Source of the DNA: Propionibacteriaceae bacterium
GTDB lineage: Bacteria; Actinomycetota; Actinomycetes; Propionibacteriales; Propionibacteriaceae
Direction: 5' to 3'
NCBI GenBank assembly: GCA_030528545.1
Contig: JAUMYR010000001.1
Span: forward strand, 41,577-90,229
DNA length: 48,653 nt
Shown: positions 17,159 through 25,071 of the stretch, in pieces
How positions within the stretch are numbered: the first letter of the stretch is position 1
Layout: each line of letters begins with the position of its first letter
Notes under the pieces: model-generated
The model's database searches: none
Told to the model about the DNA's origin: nothing
Seen by the model: the letters and a program-made list of their open reading frames with translations, nothing else
Program-made: the position numbers and the translations under genes

Positions 17159-18511
17159 GGTCTCGGGCAGCAACTTGTGTTCCATCTCTTCGAGGGGGAC
17201 GCCCTTAGTCTCGGGCATGACCGTGAGCACCCAGACCAGCTGGCCAACCATGCAGAGGAAGAACAGGGCGAAGGCCGCGCCCGGGCCCATCCCGGTGGCG
17301 ATCCACGGGAAAGTCCAGCTGATGACCGCCGCGAAGAACCAGTGGGTGAAGGAGCCGAGGGCCTGCCCACGCGCGCGGATTCGGTTGGGGAAGATCTCAG
17401 AGATGAACACCCAGATCACCGATCCCTGGCCGAAAGCGTGGGAGGCGATGAACAGGAGCAAGCAGGCCAGGACTAGGGCACTGGTGGCGCCGCTGACGTC
17501 GCTGCCACGGAGGAAGAACAGCACCGCTATGGTGCCGAGGCTGACCAGATAGCCCAGGGAGCCCACCAGCATGAGCTTGCGCCGCCCGAAACGGTCGATC
17601 AGCGTCAAAGCCACCATCGTCGCGATGAGGTTCATTCCGCCGACCGCAATAGCCTGAATCAGGGCCACATCCCCGGTAGCCCCCGCCATGCGGAAGATAT
17701 CAGGGGCGTAATACATGATGGCGTTGATACCCGACAGCTGGTTGAAAGCGGCAATGGCCACGGCGAGCAGAATCACGCGCCGGTGCCGGGAGATGAAGAA
17801 GGGAACCTTTCCGCTGCGGCTGGCGTCCTCGGCCATTGCCTGAAGGATCTCCTGCTCGGCCTCGGAAGCTTCCTGGGCCGTTGTCGACAGGCGTTCCAGG
17901 TTGATTCTCGCCTCGTCGCGGCGTCCGCGCAGGAAGAGCCAGCGGGGCGATTCAGGAATCGTGAACAGCAGCAGCAGGAACAGCGCCGCGGGGATGGCTT
18001 CGACACCGAGCATCCAACGCCAGGCAACTTCCTGCGGCATGGCCTGCTCGATGAGGTAGTTGGACAGATATGCCAAGAGGATGCCCAAAACGACATTGAA
18101 CTGGACCAGGCCAACCAGTCGCCCGCGCAGTCGCGGTGGGGCGATCTCGGCGGTGTAGATCGGCGCGGTGACAGACGCGCCACCGACACCTATGCCCCCA
18201 ATAAAACGAGCGAGCATGAACAGATACCAGTCATTGGCGATCGCAGAACCGATAGCCGATAACAGATAGAGGGCACCAATCGCCATCAGCACTATCCGAC
18301 GCCCATAGGCGTCGGAAGGACGACCGGCAGTCAACGCTCCCACGATGGTGCCGATCAATGCTGTGGCCACGGTGAACCCGAGAGCGAAACTGCTGAGATT
18401 GAACTGTGCCGTCAGGGCCATGGTGGTCCCTGAGATCACCGCCGTATCGAAGCCGAACAGGAGCCCGCCCAAGGCAGCGACAATGGCACTGCGAATCACG
18501 ATAGGCTTCAT
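17141..18511 (-). CDS. MFS sugar porter (proton-coupled sugar transporter)
   Basis: The 456-residue protein has twelve predicted membrane helices and the sugar porter family signatures: GLLFGFDTAVISG in helix 1, GRPSDAYGRR in loop 2-3, PESPRWLFLRGR after helix 6, QLSGINAIMYYAP in helix 7, RFGRRKLML in loop 8-9 and PETKG at the C-terminus. Relatives such as XylE, GalP and GlcP import xylose, galactose, glucose or arabinose with protons; the QLSGIN motif indicates a monosaccharide. The exact substrate cannot be read from sequence. The ATG at 18511 has AGGAGG four bases upstream. It is a single-gene unit divergent from the YqeY gene, with no adjacent catabolic genes to hint at substrate. Confidence 0.93.
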   Translation of the reverse strand: MKPIVIRSAIVAALGGLLFGFDTAVISGTTMALTAQFNLSSFALGFTVATALIGTIVGALTAGRPSDAYGRRIVLMAIGALYLLSAIGSAIANDWYLFMLARFIGGIGVGGASVTAPIYTAEIAPPRLRGRLVGLVQFNVVLGILLAYLSNYLIEQAMPQEVAWRWMLGVEAIPAALFLLLLFTIPESPRWLFLRGRRDEARINLERLSTTAQEASEAEQEILQAMAEDASRSGKVPFFISRHRRVILLAVAIAAFNQLSGINAIMYYAPDIFRMAGATGDVALIQAIAVGGMNLIATMVALTLIDRFGRRKLMLVGSLGYLVSLGTIAVLFFLRGSDVSGATSALVLACLLLFIASHAFGQGSVIWVFISEIFPNRIRARGQALGSFTHWFFAAVISWTFPWIATGMGPGAAFALFFLCMVGQLVWVLTVMPETKGVPLEEMEHKLLPETASPTR

Positions 18512-18783
18512 GACGCCTCCTAGTGGATTGCTGCCGCACGGTGCGGGCGCTGCCGACATTGTCGGCGAGGGCGCAAGGCACCGATGGGTTCAGCCTAATC
18601 CGGGCTCCGGCTCCCCGCAGGCGTTCCCGAGAACGGGATGACACCGGCCGGAAAGCTCCCGAGAGCATGCTGGGGGCTCTGCGCGGCAGATCTTCCGCTG
18701 GCCTGTACAGACCCCGGAAAAGCCGTTGCGTCCTGGCTCTGATCCGGGAAATATTGGCTGGAGACAGTGAGGAAAGGAATGAG

Positions 18784-19236
18784 ATGGGATCGCTGAAGAC
18801 GAGGCTGCGTGAGGACCTCGTGGTGGCGCTGCGCGCGAAGGACGAGGCCGCGAAGACGAACATCCGGCTCACCCTTGGCGCGATCCAGATGGAGGAGGTC
18901 GCCGGCGAGTCGGCGCGGGAGCTGAGTGACGCCGAGGAACTGGCCCTGGTACAGCGCGAGGTTCGTAAGAGGCGCGACGCCGCCGAGGCCTATGCCGCAG
19001 GAGGACGCCCAGAACTGGCCGCCAAGGAGAACGCCGAGGCGGACTGGCTGTCCCGTTATCTGCCCGCTCCCCTGAGCGCGGATGAGATCCGCGCCATCGT
19101 CGACGAAGAGGTCGCCCGGGTCGAGGGTGCCTCCCTCAAACAGATGGGCCAGATCATCAAGGCGGTCAATGCCCGCGTCGCTGGCAGGGCCGAGGGCAAA
19201 CTCGTCGCGGCTGCCGTGCGTGCCGCGCTGGCTTAG
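18784..19236 (+). CDS. GatB/YqeY domain protein
   Basis: A 150-residue stand-alone YqeY protein. The N-terminal helical part (LKTRLREDLVVALRAKDE, then NIRLTLGAIQMEEV) and the C-terminal tail domain (LKQMGQIIKAVNARVAGRAEGKLVAAAV) match the family. The domain is homologous to the C-terminal tRNA-binding part of GatB amidotransferase, so a tRNA-related role has been proposed, but none is proven. The ATG at 18784 follows GAGGAAAGGA at a suitable distance. A perfect 11-bp hairpin terminator lies directly downstream. The divergent promoter region shared with the sugar porter (18512-18783) holds no further gene. Confidence 0.9.
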   Translation: MGSLKTRLREDLVVALRAKDEAAKTNIRLTLGAIQMEEVAGESARELSDAEELALVQREVRKRRDAAEAYAAGGRPELAAKENAEADWLSRYLPAPLSADEIRAIVDEEVARVEGASLKQMGQIIKAVNARVAGRAEGKLVAAAVRAALA

Positions 19237-19247
19237 AGCCCGTGGCC

Positions 19248-19275
19248 TCACCCGGCCCTGGCCTGGGCCGGGTGA
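19248..19275 (+). terminator. Terminator of the YqeY gene
   Basis: TCACCCGGCCC and GGGCCGGGTGA form a perfect 11-bp stem with a six-base loop, 11 bases after the stop codon. Confidence 0.8.
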
Positions 19276-19279
19276 CGAA

Positions 19280-19319
19280 CGCCCTTCTAGCAGCTACAGT
19301 ATGTCCCGCTAGAAGGGCG
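19280..19319. repeat. Inverted repeat overlapping the 5' end of tRNA-Val
   Basis: CGCCCTTCTAGC (19280-19291) and GCTAGAAGGGCG (19308-19319) are perfect 12-base inverted copies. They are separated by 16 bases that contain a TACAGT -10-like hexamer (19295-19300). The right arm includes the first five bases of the mature tRNA. Confidence 0.7.
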
Positions 19320-19388
19320 CATAGCTCAGTTGGTTAGAGCACCTGCCTTACAAGCAGGTGGTCGGGGGTTCGAGTCCCTCTGCGCCCA
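19315..19388 (+). tRNA. tRNA-Val, anticodon UAC
   Basis: A 74-nt cloverleaf. The acceptor arms GGGCGCA and TGCGCCC pair perfectly. The D-arm carries AGCTCAGTTGGTTAGAGC, the anticodon stem is CCTGC/GCAGG with loop CTTACAA giving anticodon UAC, and the T-arm holds GGTTCGAGTCC. The discriminator base is A and the CCA end is only partly encoded (CC). A TACAGT element 14 bases upstream is the probable -10. Confidence 0.97.
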
Positions 19389-19865
19389 CCGGGTCTGACT
19401 AGCTGCGGTATCTCGCAGGGCCTTGGCCCGGGCGGTCGCACCAGCCCGTTTGTCCCTTGCGCCCGGGCGCCATTGCCCGAGAGGCTGGCCCAGCGCCCCG
19501 ATCCCCATATCCACCGATGCCCAGGCAGTACTCAAGAACCCCGGCCGGCCACCAGGCCCGTGGGTCATCAGCACGCTCCCGCTTAGGGAATGGGAGGCAG
19601 TTCCGCAACGGTCGCGACAACTGGGGAGGGCAGGTAAAATGTCTCTTGCGGCGCTCAGGAACCGATACCCGGCCAAAGCCTACCTAGGAGGCGAGATCTC
19701 TAAGCCTCGCCCCAGGAACCAGCATCTGCCTAGAGCAGTCAGTTCCGCTGGCCAGCCGGCTAGGTGAAAACCGCGATAAGAGCTTTCTCATGCTGGGCAG
19801 AGCAGTTCCTCATCTGCGTGCTGTTCACTAGTAGACATCACACGATGATCCAGGAGGAGACAGGA
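19389..19865. other. Intergenic region between tRNA-Val and the poly-Asp protein gene
   Basis: About 475 bases. The open frames here lack ribosome-binding sites. The minus-strand one that runs into the tRNA gives the well-known false peptide RDSNPRPPACKAG from antisense tRNA. The final part must contain the promoter of the gene at 19866. I do not see a second tRNA or an att-like copy of the tRNA 3' end. Confidence 0.5.
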
Positions 19866-20261
19866 ATGACGTCAGAGCGTATTCGTATGGTGATGATGTT
19901 GGTGGTGATCGGTACGGCTGGACTGCTGACGTCAGGGCTGCTGTTCGCTCTCGCCAATCCGCCAGCCCTTGACAGCGAGGAACCCGCCATCAGCATCGTC
20001 CAGGCACCGGTCAAGGCAGCCCCGTCCACCCCAGCTGCCGATCCGACGCCCGCGGCTCCCGAGACCACCCCGGCTCCCGAGACAACCGCTCCGGAAACCA
20101 CCGCGGCGCCTGAGACGACCGCTCCCCAGCCGCCCACCGTGGTGAACAAGCCCGCTCCGAAGCCGGTGGCCAAACCCAAGCCAAGCAAGCCGCGTGTCGT
20201 CAAACCCGCCGCCCCGGTGAAGGTCTCCGATGACGACGACGATGACGATGACGACGACTGA
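19866..20261 (+). CDS. Small membrane-anchored protein with PAT-rich stalk and poly-aspartate tail
   Basis: This 131-residue protein is not a member of any family I recognise. It has one N-terminal membrane helix or uncleaved signal (MVMMLVVIGTAGLLTSGLLF, about residues 8-28). An extended stalk follows, rich in proline, alanine, threonine and glutamate with imperfect APETT repeats, then a lysine/proline stretch (KPAPKPVAKPKPSKP). The tail is a terminal run of ten aspartates just before the stop. The ATG at 19866 follows AGGAGGAGACAGGA, a strong ribosome-binding site. It is tail-to-tail with a two-component system, 26 bases away. The acidic tail could bind cations or basic wall-associated partners outside the cell; that is speculation from composition only. 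Confidence 0.7.
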   Translation: MTSERIRMVMMLVVIGTAGLLTSGLLFALANPPALDSEEPAISIVQAPVKAAPSTPAADPTPAAPETTPAPETTAPETTAAPETTAPQPPTVVNKPAPKPVAKPKPSKPRVVKPAAPVKVSDDDDDDDDDD

Positions 20262-20287
20262 TCGCTGAATCGCGGAGGAAACCCGGC

Positions 20288-20962
20288 TCAGGCCAGCCGG
20301 TAACCCATCCCCCGCACAGTCTCGAAACGGTCCTTGCCGAGTTTGGCACGCAAATAAGAGACATAGACATCAACCACATTGGAACCCGGGTCGAAGTCAA
20401 AGCCCCAGACATTGCTCAGCAACTGTTCGCGGCTCAGGACTTGGCCCGGGTTTCGCATGAACACCTCGACGAGGGTGAACTCCCGGGCCGATAGATCCAC
20501 CCACTGGCCATCCACCTGGGCTCGCCGCGTCCGGTAGTCCAGGGTCAGCCCTCCCCTGCTCAGTTGCGCGGGGTTGGAGGGAGAAGACGAGGCGGTCTCG
20601 CTGTCACTGCGCAGCCGCAACCGGATCCTGGCCAGCAGTTCTTCGAAAGAGAAGGGCTTGGGCATGTAGTCGTCCGCACCGCCCTCAAGACCCGCGACCC
20701 GGTCAGCAACCGAAGAACGGGCCGTGAGGATGATGACCGGGGTGCTCACTCCCTGGCCCCGGATCCGCTCCAGAACCTCGAATCCGTCGATATCGGGCAG
20801 CCCCACATCCAGCACAATGAGGTCAAAACCGCCATGCACGGCAAGCGTGGCACCTTCCTCCCCATAGGCGGTCGTGTGCGACGTGAAACCAGCGGACTTC
20901 AGCCCCTTGGCTATGAATCCGGCGATTCGGGGCTCGTCCTCAATGATCAGGATGGTGCTCAT
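20288..20962 (-). CDS. OmpR-family response regulator
   Basis: A 224-residue regulator with a receiver domain (acidic E8, D9; phosphoacceptor D52 in VLDVGLPD; K102 in MPKPF) and a C-terminal winged helix (LSAREFTLVEVFMRNPGQVLSREQLL, ending VRGMGYRLA). It is probably activated by the kinase encoded immediately upstream, from which it is separated by three bases. The target genes are unknown; the convergent poly-aspartate protein gene is one candidate. Sequence style resembles the TcrA/MprA/PrrA group of actinobacterial regulators, but I cannot assign an orthologue. Confidence 0.93.
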   Translation of the reverse strand: MSTILIIEDEPRIAGFIAKGLKSAGFTSHTTAYGEEGATLAVHGGFDLIVLDVGLPDIDGFEVLERIRGQGVSTPVIILTARSSVADRVAGLEGGADDYMPKPFSFEELLARIRLRLRSDSETASSSPSNPAQLSRGGLTLDYRTRRAQVDGQWVDLSAREFTLVEVFMRNPGQVLSREQLLSNVWGFDFDPGSNVVDVYVSYLRAKLGKDRFETVRGMGYRLA

Positions 20963-20965
20963 TCG

Positions 20966-22543
20966 TCATTCCTCAGATTTTGTGTCCGGACCCATCTCAC
21001 CAGACCATAGTGGCACTCGGAGGACAAACAGCGATCCTTCTCCCAGAGTGGACTCGATATCAAGACTTCCGCCGTGGGCGGTGACGATGCTTTCGACGAT
21101 GCTCAGCCCAAGCCCGGAGCCACCGGCGCGCCTGACTGCCTCGCCCGTGCGCCGGAACCTCTGGCGAACCCGTGGCAGATCTTCCGCGGCGATACCGATG
21201 CCCTCGTCACGGACCCACATCCGCACCTCGCCATCGACGAGCTGAGATCCGATGCCCACGGTCGTGCCGGGTTCGGAGTATTTGACGGCATTGGCGGCCA
21301 GTTGCAACCACGCCTGCGTGATCCTGGCCGGATCCAGCTCCGCGCGTATGGGGGCGAGCCGTTCCAGATGCCAGCGCCGTTCCCCGAGCGCCCTCGCCTT
21401 TTCCAGCACCTGATCGGTCAGTGCGGCGACATCGTAAGGAACCGGCTTGACGAAATCGCTATCGGTCGATTTCGCCAGCAACAACAGGTCGTTGACCAAG
21501 ACGCCCATCCGATCCAGCTCATCGATCGCCAGGTCGCGGGTCTGCCGCACATCCAGCGGATCTTCCGGATCGATCAGCTCCAGGTGACCGCGCACCACCG
21601 TGATCGGGGTACGCAGTTCGTGGCTGACGTCGTCAAGCAGGTCACGCTGGCCTTCCACCGAGCGTTGCACCCGGTCAAGCATCCGGTTGACCGCTGAGGC
21701 CAGCGCAGTGAGATCGTCCTTGCCTCGCACCGGCACCCGGCTGGTGAGATCGTGTTCTCCGATCGACTCGGTTGCCACGCGCAACTGCTCGATCGGACGC
21801 AGCAGCCGCCCGACCGCGATCCAAGCCAGACAGACCACCAGCGCGACCGTGAGCGCCGCCACCACTGCGTAGAGCGTCATCGTGTGCCGTAGCTCCTTAG
21901 CGGCGACATCGAGGTCGATTACCCGCAGCAGGGCCCCCCGCTCATTGGGATAGATCAGCGGTGCCACCAGCACCTGATAGGTCCGCTGGCTGGTCCTGAC
22001 CGTTGTGAAAACGGTCTTGTCTCCGGTCACCAGGCCCGCGGTCGCCCGAAGCAGTTCCTCGTCCTTCTCCGGACGGATCTGCACGTCCACCGCCGCTAGG
22101 AGGTGTATCGAGGAGCCAAGGAAACCGACCTCTCCTTCGGCGAGGCTGACGACACCGCGCGACATATAAGTCCGCATCACGTCGCTCGGGTTGGAGAACC
22201 TGGTCTGGGTCTTTGGGTTAATGCCCTCGGTCGCCAGGAACCGAAGCTCGATATGGGCGCGATGCAGCTGCTCTTTGGCGGTGACCTGGATGTGGCGGTC
22301 TTGCAGCACCGCGACGATCGCGCCGGAAGTCGCGAGCGCGATGCCCGCCACGAGGACCATCGCCCACATGATCCGTGCCCGGATGGTGGTCTTGGCCTCC
22401 GGGGGCATATTGTTGGCGGCCTTCGGTGGCACGCCGGTCGCCTTAGTGGGTTCTCCGCCGTTGGCTGGCTCGTCATCGACCGGTGTGCCGGCCTCCAAAC
22501 GAGCCGTTTCCTCTGGCTCCGTCGCGTATGGGTCTCGCCCCAT
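20966..22543 (-). CDS. HAMP-domain sensor histidine kinase
   Basis: The 525-residue kinase has an unusually long, proline- and glutamate-rich cytoplasmic N-terminus (about 55 residues) before the first membrane helix (59-80). An extracytoplasmic sensor domain (about 81-220), a second helix (222-244), HAMP, HisKA with phosphoacceptor H308 in DVSHELRTP, and a HATPase domain (AANAVKYSEPG, RDEGIGI, GGSGLGLSI) follow. The ATG at 22543 is preferred over one at 22579 because GGAGG lies seven bases before it. It is encoded directly upstream of its regulator. The signal sensed is unknown; the sensor domain resembles nothing I can name. Confidence 0.93.
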   Translation of the reverse strand: MGRDPYATEPEETARLEAGTPVDDEPANGGEPTKATGVPPKAANNMPPEAKTTIRARIMWAMVLVAGIALATSGAIVAVLQDRHIQVTAKEQLHRAHIELRFLATEGINPKTQTRFSNPSDVMRTYMSRGVVSLAEGEVGFLGSSIHLLAAVDVQIRPEKDEELLRATAGLVTGDKTVFTTVRTSQRTYQVLVAPLIYPNERGALLRVIDLDVAAKELRHTMTLYAVVAALTVALVVCLAWIAVGRLLRPIEQLRVATESIGEHDLTSRVPVRGKDDLTALASAVNRMLDRVQRSVEGQRDLLDDVSHELRTPITVVRGHLELIDPEDPLDVRQTRDLAIDELDRMGVLVNDLLLLAKSTDSDFVKPVPYDVAALTDQVLEKARALGERRWHLERLAPIRAELDPARITQAWLQLAANAVKYSEPGTTVGIGSQLVDGEVRMWVRDEGIGIAAEDLPRVRQRFRRTGEAVRRAGGSGLGLSIVESIVTAHGGSLDIESTLGEGSLFVLRVPLWSGEMGPDTKSEE

Positions 22544-22632
22544 GCCGCTGCCTCCTCGCTCGCCTTTTTCCGTCCCCATTAGCCGCTGTGCGCCTGGGAC
22601 GGCTCGGCTCTGGAAACCTGAAGCAGATTCAG

Positions 22633-22663
22633 GTTCGGCGGCCCCATAGCGGGGCCGCCGAAC
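22633..22663 (-). terminator. Terminator of the UDP-glucose dehydrogenase transcript
   Basis: GTTCGGCGGCCCC and GGGGCCGCCGAAC form a perfect 13-bp stem with a five-base loop, about 60 bases after the dehydrogenase stop. It separates the glycan cluster from the two-component system. Confidence 0.85.
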
Positions 22664-22724
22664 GCAGCATCATGACGTGGTTTCAAGTGTTGTCACTTCT
22701 CCTGGGAACGGCAAGTGCCCAGGC

Positions 22725-24044
22725 TCAACGGCCGAGGCCGTGATACTCCCAGCCCGCCGCACGCCACTGCGCCGGATCCAAGGCATTGCGTCCATCGATG
22801 ATGACCGGATGCGACACCACCCCGGCGACCTTGACCGGGTCGAGCTCCACGAACTCTGCCCATTCGGTCAGCAGCAACACCAGATCCGAACCGGCCAGCG
22901 CCGCCATGACATCTTCCTGACCGGTCAGTTCCGGGCAGCGCCGCATCGCCGCAGGCAACGCCTTTGGATCGCTGATATGCACCTTCGCGCCGAGATCGTG
23001 CAGGCGCTCGGCGACATCCAGCGCCGGTGAGTCCCGGATATCGTCGCTGTTCGGCTTGAAGGCCGCGCCCAGCACCGCGACCTTGGAACCAGCCACGGAA
23101 CCACCGAGGCTGCGCACCGCCAGAGTGACGACCCGCTCCCGCCTCCGCTCGTTGATCGCATCGACCTGCCGCAGGAAGGAGACCGCCTCGTCCACCCCGA
23201 GTTCCTCAGCCCGGGCGACGAAAGCCCTGATGTCCTTGGGCAGGCAACCGCCACCGAAACCGACACCAGCACCGAGGAAACGCCGCCCGATCCGGGCGTC
23301 GTGGCCCAAAGCGTCGGCGAGCGCGGTGACGTCTCCACCGGTGGCCTCACACAGCTCGGCCATGGCGTTGATGAAGCTGATCTTGGTCGCCAGGAAGGAG
23401 TTGGCGGCGACTTTCACCAGCTCGGCGGTGGCATAGCCGGTCACGATCTGGGGGATCCCCTCGGCCAGCAAGGGAGCGTAGGCCTCGTCAAGGACCCGCC
23501 GCCCGTGGGCGGCACGCTGCGGATCGGCCGGAAGCCCGTAGACGATGCGGTCGGGATGCAGCGTGTCTTGTACCGCGAAACCCTCGCGGAGGAACTCGGG
23601 GTTCCACACCAGCGTTGCCCCGGTCGGGGCCAGCCTGTCGGACAGCCGCTGGGCGGTACCGACCGGCACGGTCGACTTGCCGACGACCACCGCTTCGGTT
23701 CCGCTGGGCAGTGAGGCGAGCAGTGTGTCGATGGCGGACTCGACATAGCTCAGGTCGGCCGCACCGGTCGTGGCCGATTGCGGTGTGCCTACCGCGATGA
23801 AGTGAAGATCGATCCCGGCCAGTTCCTGGGGGTCCGGCTCGGCGGTAAACCGCAGCCGCCCGCTGTTCAACGCGGGGACCAGTATCTCCTCGAAACCGGG
23901 CTCGTAAAATGGCGCCCGCCCCTCAGCGAGCGCCGCGATCTTGTTGGCATCGACATCAATGCCCAACACCTCGTGACCGATCGTGGCCATGCAGGCCGCG
24001 TGGACCGCTCCGAGGTAGCCGCACCCGATGACTGACATCTTCAT
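22725..24044 (-). CDS. ugd: UDP-glucose 6-dehydrogenase
   Basis: The enzyme oxidises UDP-glucose to UDP-glucuronate with two NAD+, providing uronic acid units for envelope glycans. The 439-residue protein has the N-terminal dinucleotide fold (VIGCGYLG, residues 5-12), the VGKSTVPVGT strand, the NPEFLREG substrate loop, the central dimer helix around AANSFLATKISFINAMAELCE, and the catalytic cysteine C267 in FGGGCLPKD. The C-terminal UDP-binding domain begins at KVAVLGAAFKPNSDD. The ATG at 24044 (or one two codons later) fits the family start; upstream in-frame ATGs have no support. It lies 55 bases after the second kinase gene, so it may be the last gene of the glycan operon. A related GDP-mannose or UDP-ManNAc dehydrogenase is less likely. 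Confidence 0.92.
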   Translation of the reverse strand: MKMSVIGCGYLGAVHAACMATIGHEVLGIDVDANKIAALAEGRAPFYEPGFEEILVPALNSGRLRFTAEPDPQELAGIDLHFIAVGTPQSATTGAADLSYVESAIDTLLASLPSGTEAVVVGKSTVPVGTAQRLSDRLAPTGATLVWNPEFLREGFAVQDTLHPDRIVYGLPADPQRAAHGRRVLDEAYAPLLAEGIPQIVTGYATAELVKVAANSFLATKISFINAMAELCEATGGDVTALADALGHDARIGRRFLGAGVGFGGGCLPKDIRAFVARAEELGVDEAVSFLRQVDAINERRRERVVTLAVRSLGGSVAGSKVAVLGAAFKPNSDDIRDSPALDVAERLHDLGAKVHISDPKALPAAMRRCPELTGQEDVMAALAGSDLVLLLTEWAEFVELDPVKVAGVVSHPVIIDGRNALDPAQWRAAGWEYHGLGR

Positions 24045-24099
24045 GGTTGTTATTCTCATTTCTCCTGTGGCGTACTTTGTCATGACGCATGTGACAATT

Positions 24100-25071
24100 T
24101 CAGCAGCCCTCGACCCAGGCGGGAAGCCAGGCCGCTGCCGATGGGCGGAAGGCGTAGACATAGGCCAGCCTGAGCCGCGCCGAATGGCGGTAAGCGGCGA
24201 ACCGTTCCTCACTGGCCTGAAGCCGCCCCTTCAGACCATCGAGCAATCCCAGCACCCGGTCGGCGAACCCGGAGCTGAAGACTCCCTGCATGTGCCGCAA
24301 CTCCACGTGCGTCCACAGGTTCGCCAGGTCCAGTTCCAGTTCCCCGATCGCGGCGGTGTCGAGATCAAGCAGGCCGAGCTGTTCGCCATCCCAGAGCATC
24401 TGCTTATCGTGCAGATCCCGGTGGACTATGACGCCGCGATGGGTGGTCCCGGCCAGTGCCCGGCAGGCCTGTACCGTCAGCGTCCGCATTCGGTCGAGGC
24501 CCGGCAAGGCCTCGAACTCAGCGGCCCAATCGAACCACCGCCACAGCACCTCTGTCTCCTGACGCCAGCCGTGTTCGGGCAAGTCGATGCTCTGCCCGGC
24601 CAGTCTCGGCCAGACCTCGGCCAGGCGCTGCCAGCCGCCTAGGCCCGCCTCGCCCAGATCGTGCAGTGTCCGCCCGGGCAGAAGCGAGAAATCGATCCGG
24701 CTCGGGGTGTGAGCCAGCACCTCGGCAGCCCCCAGCCCGGAGGCGGCACACACCCGCCCGAACTCGCGCGAGGATTCCGCCGCGGGCTGGGCCCGGCCCG
24801 GGCGGACCAGTTTGATCGCCCGGTCCCCGGCGAGCACCACCGCACGGCGGTGCAACCGGTGGACGACCAGTTCCCCGGCTAGGTCCGGCGACAGGTCGGG
24901 CAGTTTCGCATCGCTGGCGTAACCGGCCAGGCTGACCTGGCCTTCGGCGTCCACCTGGCCAGCACGCAACCGCCCCGACTCGTCTCGCAGTTCGAAGGTG
25001 AGGGCGCCGTGCCGCCCGGGCCAGGCCCTGCGGACCCCCGGTAGGGAGCGCACCGCCGTCATGGCCTTCAT
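24100..25071 (-). CDS. APH-fold kinase 2 of the glycan cluster
   Basis: This 323-residue protein has the aminoglycoside phosphotransferase / choline kinase fold. A candidate ATP-anchoring lysine is K87 (RAIKLVRPG). The catalytic loop reads HRDLHDKQ (H217, D219, Q224) and the metal-binding motif is LLDLDTA (D236, D238). The residue eight positions along the catalytic loop is Gln rather than the usual Asn, as I recall for maltokinases. Its ATG overlaps the stop of kinase 1 by four bases (ATGA), so the two are coupled. The surrounding glycosyltransferase and exporter genes point to a sugar or glycolipid substrate, not antibiotic resistance. The substrate is not known. Confidence 0.8.
   Translation of the reverse strand: MKAMTAVRSLPGVRRAWPGRHGALTFELRDESGRLRAGQVDAEGQVSLAGYASDAKLPDLSPDLAGELVVHRLHRRAVVLAGDRAIKLVRPGRAQPAAESSREFGRVCAASGLGAAEVLAHTPSRIDFSLLPGRTLHDLGEAGLGGWQRLAEVWPRLAGQSIDLPEHGWRQETEVLWRWFDWAAEFEALPGLDRMRTLTVQACRALAGTTHRGVIVHRDLHDKQMLWDGEQLGLLDLDTAAIGELELDLANLWTHVELRHMQGVFSSGFADRVLGLLDGLKGRLQASEERFAAYRHSARLRLAYVYAFRPSAAAWLPAWVEGC

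Noticed and set aside
19315..19388. Integration site of a mobile element at tRNA-Val
   Set aside because: No integrase gene and no second copy of the tRNA 3' end are visible downstream; the neighbouring genes look like core genome.
19326..19676. Minus-strand open frame containing RDSNPRPPACKAG
   Set aside because: This peptide is the familiar mistranslation of an antisense tRNA and is not a gene.
19423..19767. Plus-strand open frame of 114 codons after tRNA-Val
   Set aside because: No ribosome-binding site, arginine/proline-rich composition, and no family resemblance. The gap is better read as non-coding.
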